Positions 48,201 to 59,403 of a DNA stretch of 64,000 bases are shown piece after piece. A model generated the notes under the pieces. That model searched no databases. It saw only the letters and a program-made list of their open reading frames with translations, and had not been told where the DNA came from. The stretch lies in contig NC_059538.1 of assembly GCF_905220415.1 (NCBI RefSeq), positions 11,098,001 to 11,162,000 on the forward strand, written 5' to 3'. The DNA is from Colias croceus. Lineage: Eukaryota; Arthropoda; Insecta; Lepidoptera; Pieridae. A program made the position numbers and the translations under genes. The number at the start of each line of letters is the position of its first letter. Positions within the stretch are counted from its first letter, which is position 1.

Positions 48201-50693
48201 GATATTTTGTTAGATTTTATTTTCATAAAAAAATAAATGTTCATTTCATTTTCCGTTTGAATATTATAAACTCTACGCGCATCACAAAAATTACGTAAAC
48301 AAGAAGCGAACGGGAGGGGAAAGGGGGCGTCGCGTCGCGGTTGTCCTTTCGATGATGAGTAGAACATAGACTTACAAACGTTAGGAGAGTACAATAAAAA
48401 TTAAAAGCTTAAAAAATCATTTAAAAATAATTTATTTCGTTATGCCAACAGCCAAAAGTCGTAGAACAAATGTTACTTATGATGTTAGCTATCTTGTCCT
48501 GCGAGGTTGCCGGTGTTTTACAAATAACCCTGTATATGGGATTTTAAATTAAACTATATGTGTTTCTCCTCTGAAAAAGATGAAACTTTATTTTAATATT
48601 TGCACATTTAACATACGTATAACTTTTACATTAACAATTAACAATATAAAGTTACAACACTTACACACAAATTAAACACTTCAACAAATATTATAACAAT
48701 AATAACAAATAATAACAACAATCAACAAATACAAAATTTAACAATTACGTAATAATTATAACTTTTGAATGAAATGTGTGCTTTATGTTCTAACGGTACC
48801 AAGCGACTCACGGACTGCACGTGGTACCTGCGGACAGCGTAAACTGGTTTATTCTGGTTTTGTGCGTGTTTCCACTTTCAACTATCAAGTGACGATTTAT
48901 TTATTTGTTTTGTTTCATAATTATTATGGTCAAATATTAATAACGAAACAAATTATTATGGACACGATATTTTATTGTTTCACGGTAGTCGTTTTGTCGT
49001 TTGCTCAAGAACGTGAAATTGAATGATAATTATTTTTTTTTTTATAAAGTCAAAACCATTTTCTTTCAAATAAAAACTTGTTTTTATTGAAATCAGAGTG
49101 TTGCTAGGAATAAGTATAAAATTAAATAGTAATGTAAGGATATCGAAACATTTTTGTATAGGCCTGAACGTTATAGTGGAAACGCGCTCTAAGATCTGAG
49201 TAATATACACACCACTAGATATGCAAATATTTCTCCAAGCTAATTTACCTTGTACTAATATTATACTAATATTGTACTAATATTGTAAATGTGAAAGTAA
49301 CTCTCAATCACGCCTACTGAACCAATTTGCATAAAATTTGGTATAGATATATTTTGATACCCGAGAAAGGACATAGGATAGGTTTTATCGCGGAAATCCC
49401 ACGGGAACGGGAATTATGCGGGTTTTTCTTTGACTGCGCGGGCGATGCCGCGGGCGGAAAGCTAGTATATAATAAATATAATATAAATTATAAAGTATAA
49501 ACACAACAATTTAACATTCATTCAAATCATACAAACAAACAGACAAACAGACAGAATTTTTTACGGATTCGTGCTCTATACTGTTTCCCTAATATCGTTT
49601 TTTTGAATATATTACATACGTATACACTTTTTTTACTGTTTTATTATATACGTATAGATTATCATCAATTATTAATTATAAATAAAAATTAAAAAATAAT
49701 AATAAATTATCATATTACATAATTTGCCATGATTTCAACTTCACCTTATACTAACTACCGAAAATACGCGTTGAACGCGCGAAGAATATTGTGTTTAATT
49801 TAGCGTCCGATGAACTTTACGTAAGTACGGTGAGCCGTGTATGATGGAAGAATGATTGCGCGCGGCATGGCGCGCTAGGGCGGGGCCCATAACTTTAGAA
49901 ATTCTCTGGCTTTATGCCCACTCTTAAGCAGAAGTTTAAACAGTAACGGTATATTATCTTTATAGTTGGGAAAATATGTTCAGATTTGATCTTTTTATTA
50001 GAAAACTACCTGTTTATAAGAAGCACATGCCATACCAAGTTCGGTTCCCGGCAGTAAATAGGAACAAAAATGTCTATGCAAAAAAGCCAGTAGTGCGGGA
50101 ATTTTACCATTCATTGAAACAATAAAAACGTCACAATGAATCTCATTTAGTTATCGGTATCTTTTATTCATATTAATATTATCATTTTATAGCAGCATTG
50201 ATAATATCGCAAGAATTTCATCCCATAAATTATTAAAATGAAATTTTATCACATTAAGACCATCAAAATAGCACACTCTAAAACACTGCAAAAGATAGAT
50301 TGATCTTTATAAAATTTATCATGACTTTTATCACCATACTTATGGGCCCCAGCAAAAACCCCAGCAAAGGTTATCTTGATACCCAAAAACATTAGTCTCC
50401 TAACCTAGAACTGGAACGTTACCGTGACGTATTAAAGTCGTATTAATTCTAGTATAGGAAAAGGACAGCGCTATAGCTTGTGTAGCCCCATCACTTTCAT
50501 ACACTGGATTTAGTACTACTTTAAGATGTCAAGGGTTACTGCAGTAGTGAAGCTAGGAAAGGATCTTACCTCTCCAATTGCTCGAATAGCTGCACGAAGA
50601 CGTACGAATGTTGTTCGTAGATCATTCCGTATGTCCGTTTGAACATAGCGTGGAACTCTTCGCGGGACAACTGTAGAAGTTTCCGGAAGAATT
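36297..50693 (-). CDS. dlp: Glypican, GPC4/6 or Dally-like type (C-terminal nine exons)
   Basis: Exons (minus): 50693-50570, 45732-45622, 42524-42368, 40433-40271, 40068-39496, 39033-38880, 38298-38126, 37532-37389, 36643-36297, giving about 648 codons in one frame. Glypican core features are FFRKLLQLSREEFHAMFKRTYG, YLKCVSEHMRDIQPFEDVP, CGTCAGDPTLACSRYCHNV and GPFNIAMVVGPIDIKISEAI. The last two match the GPC4/6-Dlp branch better than GPC3/5-Dally. A convertase-type site RFARS sits near 39855. A heparan-sulfate attachment cluster SGSGSGD (37461-37488) is followed by a further GSGD formed across the last splice. A hydrophobic tail ALPVVCAWFGTIV precedes the stop, as for a GPI anchor. The family tunes Wnt, Hedgehog and BMP signals at the cell surface. 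The signal-peptide and N-terminal exons are missing, presumably beyond 64000. Confidence 0.9.
36781..37242 (-). mobile_element. Lepidoptera dispersed element in last glypican intron
   Basis: CTAGCTTCTGCCCGCGATTC at one end, a (GACA)n-like run (acagacagacagacagacaa) and TATATGTATAGATTA at the other. Member of the ctagcttc(t/c)gcccgcg families, reading on the minus strand as the host gene does. Confidence 0.65.
37586..37789 (-). mobile_element. Lepidoptera dispersed element in glypican intron
   Basis: Starts CTAGCTTTCCGCCCGCGGCT and continues with aacccgcatagttcccgttc and gagggatttccgtgataaaa, closely matching the copies at 2333 and 60123. Ends in TTATATATATTAAG. Confidence 0.7.
37985..38105 (+). 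repeat. Short dispersed repeat ending in AGAAGTGAAACTTCT
   Basis: Contains ctctgccaaatacgcataggcagag (inverted CTCTGCC/GGCAGAG) and gcgagattgcgagtctagtt, blocks also visible in diverged form at 10265-10335. It ends with the 15-mer AGAAGTGAAACTTCT shared with 9625 and 13523. It abuts the glypican exon at 38126. Confidence 0.5.
40434..42367. other. Glypican intron, unannotated
   Basis: AT-rich intronic DNA between exons 40271-40433 and 42368-42524. No element or conserved frame recognised. Confidence 0.5.
42525..45621. other. Glypican intron, unannotated
   Basis: 3.1 kb. The only structure I note is a perfect 16-bp palindrome TTTATAGCGCTATAAA at 45111-45126. No coding frame or recognised repeat. 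Confidence 0.5.
46509..46575. repeat. Two adjacent 28-bp palindromes with AA centres
   Basis: 46509-46536 (arms TAGATATTACATA/TATGTAATATCTA) and 46548-46575 (arms ACGAATTTATGCA/TGCATAAATTCGT). Both have 13-bp perfect arms around a central AA. The second contains the POU octamer ATGCAAAT at 46556-46563. In glypican intron 45733-50569. Confidence 0.9.
46904..47090 (+). mobile_element. Lepidoptera dispersed element in glypican intron
   Basis: 5' actataatattataaatgcgaaagt, a (CTGT)n stretch (ctgtctgtctgtctgt), gaaatttggtatggagatat, 3' GGCGAAGCCGGGGCGGACC + TCTAGT. Confidence 0.7.
47173..47339 (+). mobile_element. Lepidoptera dispersed element, second subfamily
   Basis: tatatataaaaatgaaaccc at the 5' end, ggctgaaccgatttcgataa inside, 3' GGCGAAGCCGGGGCGGACC + GCTAGT. 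Only about 80 bases from the previous copy, same orientation and same 3' end. Confidence 0.65.
47664..47769 (-). mobile_element. RTE-type LINE fragment (C-terminal end of ORF)
   Basis: The minus strand reads MDRDRWRQIIRSRCNPDADH followed by DPQT and a stop. I recognise this as the C-terminal end of lepidopteran RTE-type LINE polyproteins. A short CT-rich run lies beside it. Fragment only. Confidence 0.65.
48113..48532. mobile_element. 420-bp MITE with about 85-bp TIRs and TA target duplication
   Basis: The ends CAGGGTTACTTGTAAAACAC and CAGGGTTATTTGTAAAACAC (inverted) extend inward through cagcaacctcgcaggacaag-like sequence to a tacgacttttg block, imperfectly matched for about 85 bases. TA flanks at 48111-48112 and 48533-48534. 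No ORF. Confidence 0.85.
49252..49466 (+). mobile_element. Lepidoptera dispersed element in glypican intron
   Basis: 5' gtactaatattatactaata (start locally duplicated), gataggttttatcgcggaaa inside, 3' GCCGCGGGCGGAAAGCTAGT. Matches the 60123 copy. Confidence 0.7.
49882..50350. mobile_element. Possible short TIR element (GGGGCCCATAA ends)
   Basis: GGGGCCCATAA at 49882 is inverted as TTATGGGCCCC ending at 50350. Only 11 bases of inverted repeat match and no target duplication is apparent, so this is tentative. Confidence 0.35.
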
Positions 50694-51877
50694 CTGGAAC
50701 AAACAAATGTCAATTTAAACAAGGAGCCATATAAAGGTAAATCAGACTTCATACTTTCAAATACTTACGTATTTGCAAAATCAACTAACATTACTTTATT
50801 TAACAGCTATAGTTCAACATTATATTTATAGAAAAAGATTAATGTCTTATTAGAATTTTCATCCTTTCGCAAAACCTAATACCAACCTATTATAATACTC
50901 TGGCAATACACAACTGTCAAACAGGTCGTTCAAAGTTCAAGAACGTTCTAGAATTTTCGAAACAATATTCCCATACCAATTCAAAACAGAGTTGAAAGCC
51001 GGCGAGAATCAAATAAACGTTTCATGTTTTTGCATTTGCTAGAGAGACAAGTAATTTCGCATGCTTAGCAATGCTTCAAATAATTTATATATTCTAAATA
51101 TAGCACCTGCTTGCATACTATTTGCAGGCTTAACCGCATGTGCCGTAAACCTAGTTACTGCTGTTTCGTATAATATTGCTTTGAGAGAATTTCAATACAG
51201 TGCCAGTGGCATGAATACCGTGTTATAAACTTTATGTAATTTCATTAAATTAACTGTCCTTTGACAAATTTGATTATAATTAATTTTTAAGGTAAAATAA
51301 AAAATTATTTTCACAATTATTGTTGGTGATCGAATTTTTTCTATTCTTTATATAATTTTTTTTTTTGGAATGTGAACATAATTCTATGAAACTTCATTTA
51401 AATGAATTCAAATAAATCCTAGTAAGTAGGAACATATTAGATAAATTATTCTCTAAAATTTAGAATATAAAAAAAAATTAAAAATATTATGAGGTACGTG
51501 GCCCTAAAGGTACCTACTATAAAAAAATCTGATATTAAAAATTAAAACTATGAATTTAATAAAGCTTTTTTACCATTTATACCTATAAATGACGAATAGA
51601 CCAGACCAAACCACGTGATTTATATCAAACAAAAAATATGAACATCACGACTAAAAATAGTTTGTTTATGGAACTATATAAAGAACGCCAGAAGCTGTTC
51701 AGTTTGTAATTTGTTCATAAAAATTATAGCAACGTGCTTTTTCTTATAGTTTTTTGTGTCATAACCTGGTTTTGTTACGTATTTATTCAAACAATGGTCG
51801 TGATGGTATTTTTCTGTGTGATATTTTGTAATCTATGGTACAATCTGATGTTTGATACGTTTATTTTTATAGGTAAA

Positions 51878-52081
51878 TAGCTGCGCTCCGCGGTTTCACC
51901 CGCGTGACTCCGCTTCTGTTGGTCTTAACCTGATGATATATAGCTTATAGCCTTCCTCGATAAATGGGCTATTCAACACCGAAAGAATTTTTCAAATCGA
52001 ACCAGTAGTTCTTGAGATTAGCGCGTTCCAACAAACAAACAATGAAACAAACTCTTCAGCTTTATAATATTAGTATAGATT
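51878..52081 (-). mobile_element. Lep1-type Helitron-like element
   Basis: Reverse copy: tagctgcgctccgcggtttc at one end, ataaatgggctattcaacac inside, tttataatattagtatagat at the other. Same family as 15090. Confidence 0.7.
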
Positions 52082-54034
52082 CTATTAAATTAATAAGAAG
52101 TGGATTGTTCATGAGTCTGAAAATGAGTAATTGCTATAAAATGTATAGATAAGCTATGGATAAGATTCAAAATCTTCAACATGACCAATTAACCTGAAAA
52201 TCTAATGTGACATGATTTTGTATCCCGCGTAACGAGACATTTATAAAGAATAATAATAAGAATTAATTAATGCTAATGCAACTAGAGCATTAATTAATAC
52301 ACTTAATAGGTACCTACCTACTTGAACTTGTGCCAAATCAGCAAAACCGATTTTATTGTAACTAGAAAGCATCACATAAACTCTTTAATATTGCGCCAAA
52401 CGATATGTTCAAACTTCAAAGGCACCTGGGATTAACCCACATACAAAATAAATATATACAGTAGAAATATATGAAAACAACATCTTCGTCTTTAAGTGCA
52501 ATGACCGCAGATATAATTGGACTGCGACTTGCGATAATTTCGTCGCGAACACTCCGTCATCGATGTGTAATCAATTTTCTTCTGTTATTCACCGACGTAT
52601 TTATATTTTATGTGCGAAAGAGACGGTTATACGTGTCAACTGTCATGTGAGTAAAGGAGACATATAGGTAGGTACTAATTAATCTCTGTATTAACTGTAT
52701 TTAAAATATTTTTTGTGTGCTTGTGAAGGATTTCTAGAGATCTTTAGAGTTGTATACTGATGTGCTTAGTGTATATTGTGTATACCAATGTATAATCGAC
52801 GTGGCTCGCTAATTCATCTGCACATAATACAGTAACAGTATTAAATTTAAGAGATGGAGGAGAACTACATCTACATAATATGAATCATCAAATTTTTCTA
52901 TCTAGGTATCTATTGTTGTCCGTTTTAGGTAGGACATAATAAGTAATAATATATCGATATCTTACATTATTAGGACTAGATAGTGAGTAAATTCATTTCA
53001 TATAGGTAGATTTGTGAAATTAATTTTTCGCAAAAAAAAGCTTTGTCGCATGAAATTCGTGTGATTCGGAAATATAAATGTTAATTATTTCCATGTTTAC
53101 ATTTAAATATGTAATGAATCTCATTTGTTATGTACGTAACATGTTTATGTATGTATTCAAATAGTGCGTGTGCGTGTGCGTGTTTATAGAAGCTAGTTCC
53201 GTACTAACTTACTGGTAATATACTTCATTATGCAAAGTTGGTTCAATGTTATTGTTTACATTCTCGAATGAGATGGGTCATGGGAGAATGCTGTATAAAA
53301 TAATCAATTTACTTATATACGTATATTAGGTATAATATATAAAAATAGTTATTTTGTAAGGTAAAACTCAATTTAGCTGTGGTCATGTATTTTTTACAGT
53401 GATTATGTGAAAAATTTTTATTTTATATTTTCTATTTTTGTTTCTTGTGGTTTAATAATTTAATTTATAAATCTAGATGTATTTATTCGTCAAATTGTAT
53501 TCCATATTATGATATTAAGAACTTCAGAATATCTGATGGTTAGTGTTTAAAGTTTTAACTTTTAAGTATACCACTACAACTCACTCAACTAGGAACTAAT
53601 GTAGTTATTGAAATAATTATTAAATTATCTAAAATTAGATTACAATAATCCTGTCCTAAAAAGCGAAGATTTCTCTCGTATAAGTTACGTTTGTTCAAAT
53701 AAAATTTGTCTATTCATAGATTTCACACGTCTTACACCAAGCTTTTGTTTTCTCAATTAGTATGAAAGCGACTCTTCTTTCTATAATCTATTCCATACAT
53801 AATTCATCTTATAAAATCTCACAGTTGAAAATTCTCCATTAACATGACAACAAATAAAAAAAAATCCATGAGACTACGTAGAAGTAGAGTAAATAAAGCT
53901 CATAGAAGGCTAGCTGAACGCTGATTTAAAACGAATTTTCGAAAATCGATTACGAAGGAGATTTTTTGAAACAAACAAATAAAAAAAGCTTTTAATATAT
54001 TTACGAGTAAGTACTGTACATAATAAAAGAGAAA

Positions 54035-56333
54035 TGTATGGTCAATCACCGATATTAATATTAAGATCAAAAAACACAAAACGCCCGTGAAACAAAAAAA
54101 CAAATACATAGCTATTGATTATAATAAATTATATAAAAGCATTGAATTAAGTAATTGGAAAAATGAAGATAATAACTATACTAATTTAGAGACGTTTATT
54201 AAAGAAAAAATTGTAAGTGCTGAAATAACAAAATACAAAATGGCCAATTTACCTAAATCTGACTGGATTAATAAAACAATACTCAATTTGATTGAAGATA
54301 GAAACAGAATTTGGCATTCTTATCTATGTGACCCACATAATACCGCTCTGCACATGCAACATAATGCTGCAAAATTGAATGTTCGTACAGCCATACATAA
54401 CACAAAGAAGAAATATTATTACGATTCTTTCAATAAATGTAAAAATAATCCAAAGAAGATGTGGCAGCTAATCAATACCTTGGTAAAAAATAAAATAGAC
54501 AATAATTGTGCTCCTCCAAATCTAATTATTGACGGTAAAATAATCCAAAAAGGAACTGAAATCTGTAACTGTTTCAATAATTATTTTGCTACTATAGGCA
54601 CTCTTTTGGCTAGTAAATTACAAAATAATAACACCGCATCAACACTGTCACAAAATACTATTAAACATTGTAAGACTTCTACAGAAATTAGGCTCGATAA
54701 ATTTGAATTATGTACAAAAAATGAAATATCTAAAATTATAGATAAATTAGACAACAATGCAGCTGCTGGAATAGACGGCGTTACTACCAAAATCATAAAA
54801 TGTATAAAGAATCTTATAATAGATGACCTCACTAATTCTATAAACAAATGCCTAGCTGATGGTGTCTTTCCCGACAGTCTAAAAGTTGCTAAAGTGACAC
54901 CTATCTATAAAACTGGACCTAAATCTGACCCTGGAAATTATCGACCTATTTCAGTACTGCCTATAGTATCTAAAATTTTCGAAAAGGTTTTATACACTCG
55001 TCTGCTCAAATACCTAAATAAAATAAATTTTCTAATTGAATATCAATACGGTTTTCGTCCTAAATCAAATACACTATCAGCTACAATTGATCTTGTTTCC
55101 AAAATTAAAGACAATATAGATAAGAAGCACTTGGCCTTAGGAATATTTATAGATCTTAAAAAGGCATTCGACACCGTCAGCCACCCCATACTATTAAATA
55201 AATTAAAAAACATAGGTATAACTGATTCAGCTTATAAAATACTTGATTCATACCTGAGCAACAGGTATCAAATAGTAAAAATTAATAATTATGTATCGAA
55301 TCTCGCCGAAATCAAATATGGAGTCCCTCAGGGCTCTGTCTTAGGACCGTTGCTTTTTTTGGTATATATCAATGATATTAGTAGCGCTGGATTGTCAGGG
55401 AACATATCACTGTATGCTGATGATACTTGTCTCTTCTACTTCGGGGATTCAGCAGTCAACTTAACTAAAGTTGCTCAAAATGATCTTAATCTATTAAATA
55501 GCTGGTTTAAATTAAATTTATTGACAATTAACGTAAAAAAGACCTCTTATGTAATCTATGCAGCCAAAAATAAAAAAATATCTTATTTTCCACCTCTTAC
55601 AATAGACTCACAACCTTTAAACAGATCTAATGAAGAAAAATATCTTGGCCTAATCTTGGATAATAAATTAACATTTAAATCACATATAAACCATGTGAGA
55701 TTTAAGTTAATACCACTTACAGGAGCTTTAAGAAATGCGGCTAAATATATACCATTTAAATTACGTTATAGTATCTATAACACGCTTGTTAAACCACACC
55801 TAGATTATCTTATCCCAGTTTGGGGGCAATCGGCGCCTACTAATTTAAAAAAACTACAAATTACGCAAAACAAACTAGTAAAAATCCTTTTTAACTTTAA
55901 TTTTTTAACGCCAACTAAGGATCTATACTTCCGTACCAAATTGTTTGATTTAAATAAATTATATAAATATCACACTTGCATACTGATTAAAAATATTCTA
56001 TCTAATAATATAAAAACACAAATAACACTAAACAAAAAATCCCACAAATACCACACACGAAAGAGTGATAACCTTGAATTACCATTTATAAGAACTTTAT
56101 ACGGTAAGAGAAACTTAAGATTTGAGGGAGCACAATTGTACAATAGCTTGCCTAAAGCAATTAAAGAATCCTCATCAATTAATATTTTTAAAAATAAATT
56201 AAAGACATACTTAACTAATTTCGATAGCTGATTGTGTTATACTAACTGCGAAATTGTTATTTCTCATATTTGTAAAAGATCATATTGTATTGTTCTTGTT
56301 TATGAGATTAATAAAGTTCTTTAAACCGAAGAT
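54035..56333 (+). mobile_element. Truncated non-LTR retrotransposon (CR1/jockey-superfamily LINE)
   Basis: Contains an intact reverse-transcriptase frame and a 3' UTR ending TTTAAACCGAAGAT with an AATAAA just before. Upstream of the frame, a short stretch (WSITDINI) may be the end of the endonuclease, preceded by an in-frame TAA; the rest of the endonuclease and ORF1 are missing, so it is 5'-truncated. A second copy of its 3' part is at 31032-33786. Confidence 0.88.
54087..56231 (+). CDS. LINE reverse transcriptase (714 aa, 5'-truncated ORF2)
   Basis: The first codon used here (GTG) is only where the open frame is counted from; the true ORF2 began further upstream and has been lost. RT signatures are a GIDGV block, YRPISVLP, motif A FIDLKKAFD (Asp at about residue 356), motif B GVPQGSVLGP (412-421) and motif C YADDT (443-447). 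A thumb and C-terminal region with YLGLILDNKLTFKSHI and LRFEGAQLYNSLPK follow. It would copy its own RNA by target-primed reverse transcription, but without its endonuclease domain it is not autonomous. The RT frame has no stop, suggesting recent insertion. Clade (CR1, Daphne or jockey) is not settled by eye. Confidence 0.88.
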   Translation: MKQKNKYIAIDYNKLYKSIELSNWKNEDNNYTNLETFIKEKIVSAEITKYKMANLPKSDWINKTILNLIEDRNRIWHSYLCDPHNTALHMQHNAAKLNVRTAIHNTKKKYYYDSFNKCKNNPKKMWQLINTLVKNKIDNNCAPPNLIIDGKIIQKGTEICNCFNNYFATIGTLLASKLQNNNTASTLSQNTIKHCKTSTEIRLDKFELCTKNEISKIIDKLDNNAAAGIDGVTTKIIKCIKNLIIDDLTNSINKCLADGVFPDSLKVAKVTPIYKTGPKSDPGNYRPISVLPIVSKIFEKVLYTRLLKYLNKINFLIEYQYGFRPKSNTLSATIDLVSKIKDNIDKKHLALGIFIDLKKAFDTVSHPILLNKLKNIGITDSAYKILDSYLSNRYQIVKINNYVSNLAEIKYGVPQGSVLGPLLFLVYINDISSAGLSGNISLYADDTCLFYFGDSAVNLTKVAQNDLNLLNSWFKLNLLTINVKKTSYVIYAAKNKKISYFPPLTIDSQPLNRSNEEKYLGLILDNKLTFKSHINHVRFKLIPLTGALRNAAKYIPFKLRYSIYNTLVKPHLDYLIPVWGQSAPTNLKKLQITQNKLVKILFNFNFLTPTKDLYFRTKLFDLNKLYKYHTCILIKNILSNNIKTQITLNKKSHKYHTRKSDNLELPFIRTLYGKRNLRFEGAQLYNSLPKAIKESSSINIFKNKLKTYLTNFDS

Positions 56334-56540
56334 ACCAGTGGGCAGGGAGGTAGGCGGTGCATTGTGATTGAAATGTAACAACATTAACATATTACAATGT
56401 ACCTATCTGCTTTGAAATCGTTCTAACTTCCTAGGCGTGGTTTCTCCAGAAGTCATTGTTATTCATTTTCCAACTTAATTGAGGTAATCGTTTAAACGGG
56501 CAATGACACTATTGCTTAGTTTCAAATACTGTTTATTTTA

Positions 56541-56726
56541 CTAGCTGCGCCCCGCGGTTTCTCTCGCGTGGCTCTGCGCCTGTTGGTCTTAGCCTATAGC
56601 CTTCTTCGATAAATGGGCTATATAACACCGAAATAATTTTTAAAATCGAACCAGTAGTACCTGAGATTAGTGCGTTCAAACAAACAAACAAACTCTTCAG
56701 CTTTATAATATTAGTAGGTATAGATT
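56541..56726 (-). mobile_element. Lep1-type Helitron-like element
   Basis: CTAGCTGCGCCCCGCGGTTT at one end, aaatgggctatataacaccg inside, tttataatattagtaggtat at the other. Confidence 0.7.
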
Positions 56727-56838
56727 TAAGTATGATTTCTATGCAATTCATCTACATTTAATTGAATATTTTACTTTATTAGGCAATTTTTGTATCCATT
56801 TATTGTCGCTCAAAACAGACCATCTGTTGAAAACTTTG

Positions 56839-57021
56839 AGGGTGCTTTTCCACCAATAATGTGCAATAAAAAATTTGTAAATAAAGGATTTGTAGCGAGG
56901 AATGTGTTTGTAAATGACCAATCATATCGCTTGATTCAGTATGAAGCGTTTAGCGTTTGTAGCGATACTAAATACATTCCTCGCTACACATCCTCGCTCA
57001 TTAATGGTGGAAAAGCACCCT
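56839..57021. mobile_element. 183-bp MITE (AGGGTGCTTTTCCACCA ends)
   Basis: The inverted ends AGGGTGCTTTTCCACCA match exactly. Further inward, TTTGTAGCGAGGAATGTG on one side pairs with CATTCCTCGCTACA on the other, so the element can fold along most of its length. No target duplication that I can assign. Confidence 0.8.
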
Positions 57022-57512
57022 AAAACATAAACAAAACAAGAAAACAAATGACTATAGCTATACGACATGTATATTTGCAACACATGCAAAGATAGAACTG
57101 CAGTAAGATGCGAATCAAAGCAAAAAGGTTTAGCCCATTTACGCACTCGACCTAAATCCAGATTGACGCCATGTTCTCAGTTTTATGGGCTTCTAGACTT
57201 TTCCATACACCAAAGAATGGATATACAATTCAAAGATTGTGTCTTAAAAAACATATGGTTATAAATACACACTAGTTACTTGATGTTTGATCTCCTAGTA
57301 TAGGTACATATAAGTAATATTATGTAGTATAAAAATAAAAAAAAAATTGGAAAATACCTGACAAAGAGAATCAATAAACATTTTTCGAAAACCGACTAAA
57401 CCCATACAAATTACATACGTTATTTATGGCTAAGAGGAAATGATGCTATCCTTTATAAAGACTCAACACTGCTCCTGTGCAAAATTTGAATTAGGCTACT
57501 AGGTATAATATA

Positions 57513-57701
57513 CTAGCTGTGCTCTGCGGTTTTACCCGCATTGCTCCGCTCCTGTTGGTCTTAGCGTGATGAGATATAGCCTCTAGCCTTTCTCGATAAA
57601 TGGGCTAACACCGAAAGAATTTTTCAAATCGGACCAGTAGTTCCTAAGATTAGCGCGTTCAAACAAACAAAGTCTTCAGCTTTATAATATTGGTATAGAT
57701 T
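57513..57701 (-). mobile_element. Lep1-type Helitron-like element
   Basis: CTAGCTGTGCTCTGCGGTTT at one end, gataaatgggctaacaccga inside, tttataatattggtatagat at the other. Confidence 0.7.
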
Positions 57702-58552
57702 ATGATCTTCACATATTCTCAAGAATGTTAAATCATCACACAGGTGTATTAGCACCTAAATATACATTTTTCATTAAATAATACATATAAACGATATTCC
57801 CTAGAAAGAGTATGAACCGCAACGAGGAAAAGTTAATGAAAAAACATATTCCGGTTTTCTGGAAATATATATTCTGCGAACTTATGAGTCTTGAATAAAT
57901 GTAACCGAGTTTCGTAGAATTGAATGAGATTTGTTTTCGTTCATTGCTATATCTACTGAATGGAGTGAATGATAGATTCAAAACACTTATTTATTTATTT
58001 ATTACTCTTTAATAAAATTATAGGTACATGGGAAACTTATTGCTAACGTAGGTATTCAAAACGAAAAACAGTATACTTAGTTTATTAGGCGGCCCTATCA
58101 CTTCTCCTCTCTTCTTCTCCTTGTACATTATGATGTGTCATTCGCAAATGAGTTCGAATATGTATGTTGGTAAATCAATAATGTTTTGTAATGGGTTTGT
58201 TTGTTCATGTGCACTATTTTGTACAGGATTATGTTATTAGAATTAGTATTAAATGAAAAGTTAAGAATTAGCAACTAGCAAGTCAGTGTACCTACTTCGC
58301 TATGGTATACTTCATTACTATGAGCATCCTATTCTAACTAATATTATAATAATTATAAATACAGAGCTACTTTAAATTCCATCTGCCCTTTTTCACGTTT
58401 GCCATTTAAACCGAGTTGGTTGAGCCGTTTACATAGCTAACAAATAGACTTTTAAACTTGTAAACCATTGTTTACATGAATTTTGTTTCTGTCTTCTTAT
58501 CACAGATAGAACAAAAATGAATGATGTAGAACGTGGAAGAACCCCAGTGCGT

Positions 58553-58708
58553 CGCTCCTGTTGGTCATAGCGCCAGCGCGATAATATAGCCTTCCTCGAT
58601 AAATGGGCTATCTAAAACATAAATAATTTTTCAAATCGGACCAGTAGTTCCTGAGATTAGCGCGTTCAAACAAACAAACTCTACAGCTTTATAATATAAG
58701 TATAGATA
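58553..58708 (-). mobile_element. Lep1-type Helitron-like element, one end lost
   Basis: Begins inside the family consensus (gcgtcgctcctgttggtcat), lacks the CTAGCTG end, and keeps aaatgggctatctaaaacat and tttataatataagtatagat. Confidence 0.6.
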
Positions 58709-59167
58709 CGTAAGACATGACTATCAATAATTACGGTTAGTATGCCAAAGCTTTCAAACCACAAGCTACTCGATCAACAGGAAAACTGTAGGAACAGGAA
58801 ACAAAACAATTGAATACAATTCATTGATTTTTGAATTCATTCATACATTACACGCATGGCGTGTCTTTTTTTTAAACCGCCAAATCAATATGCGAGTTTT
58901 TACATATACTTTTTACAGGAGAGGAAGGTAAATGCAAAAAGCATGTCGCGTGTGTTGAACAAAATGATACAATGTATGTATTTACATGTTATATATACTA
59001 GTAGGCCCCCTGGATTTCCTTCGAATATGTAGGCAGTTGATTTAAGGGAACAAAATGTTTTAAACTATTTACTGCGTATTTAAAATGCGTAACTCAGATG
59101 CGCTGTAAACATGAATTTGAAAATATACTTACTTTAATATAAAATTTTATCAGTGTACTTGTATCTT

Positions 59168-59403
59168 GACCGCCTCTTTGGTACAGTGGTTGACGCGTGA
59201 GCGTAAAACCGAAGGGTCCTGGGTTCGATTCCCGGTGGAGACGAAGAAAAAAAATGTCTCGGTCGGGCAGGACACAGAAGGTTTATCACCTACTTGTCCC
59301 TAAAGAAATTCGATCAGTGATACAAATTTATAATGCATCTGCCTCATACCCCACTAGGGGACATGGGACTTCACTTTCACACTTCGAGCTACTATTTTCC
59401 TAA
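59168..59403 (+). mobile_element. tRNA-derived SINE
   Basis: The Pol III A box TGGTACAGTGG (59179-59189) and B box GGTTCGATTCC (59222-59232) lie 43 bases apart, start to start, in a tRNA-like head (gaccgcctctttggtacagt). A tRNA-unrelated body follows (ggtcgggcaggacacagaag...gcctcataccccactagggg). The acceptor stem does not pair like a functional tRNA, so I call it a SINE and not a tRNA gene. Confidence 0.75.

Noticed and set aside
59168..59240. A tRNA gene
   Set aside because: A and B boxes are present, but the ends do not form an acceptor stem and a SINE body follows, so it is scored as a SINE.
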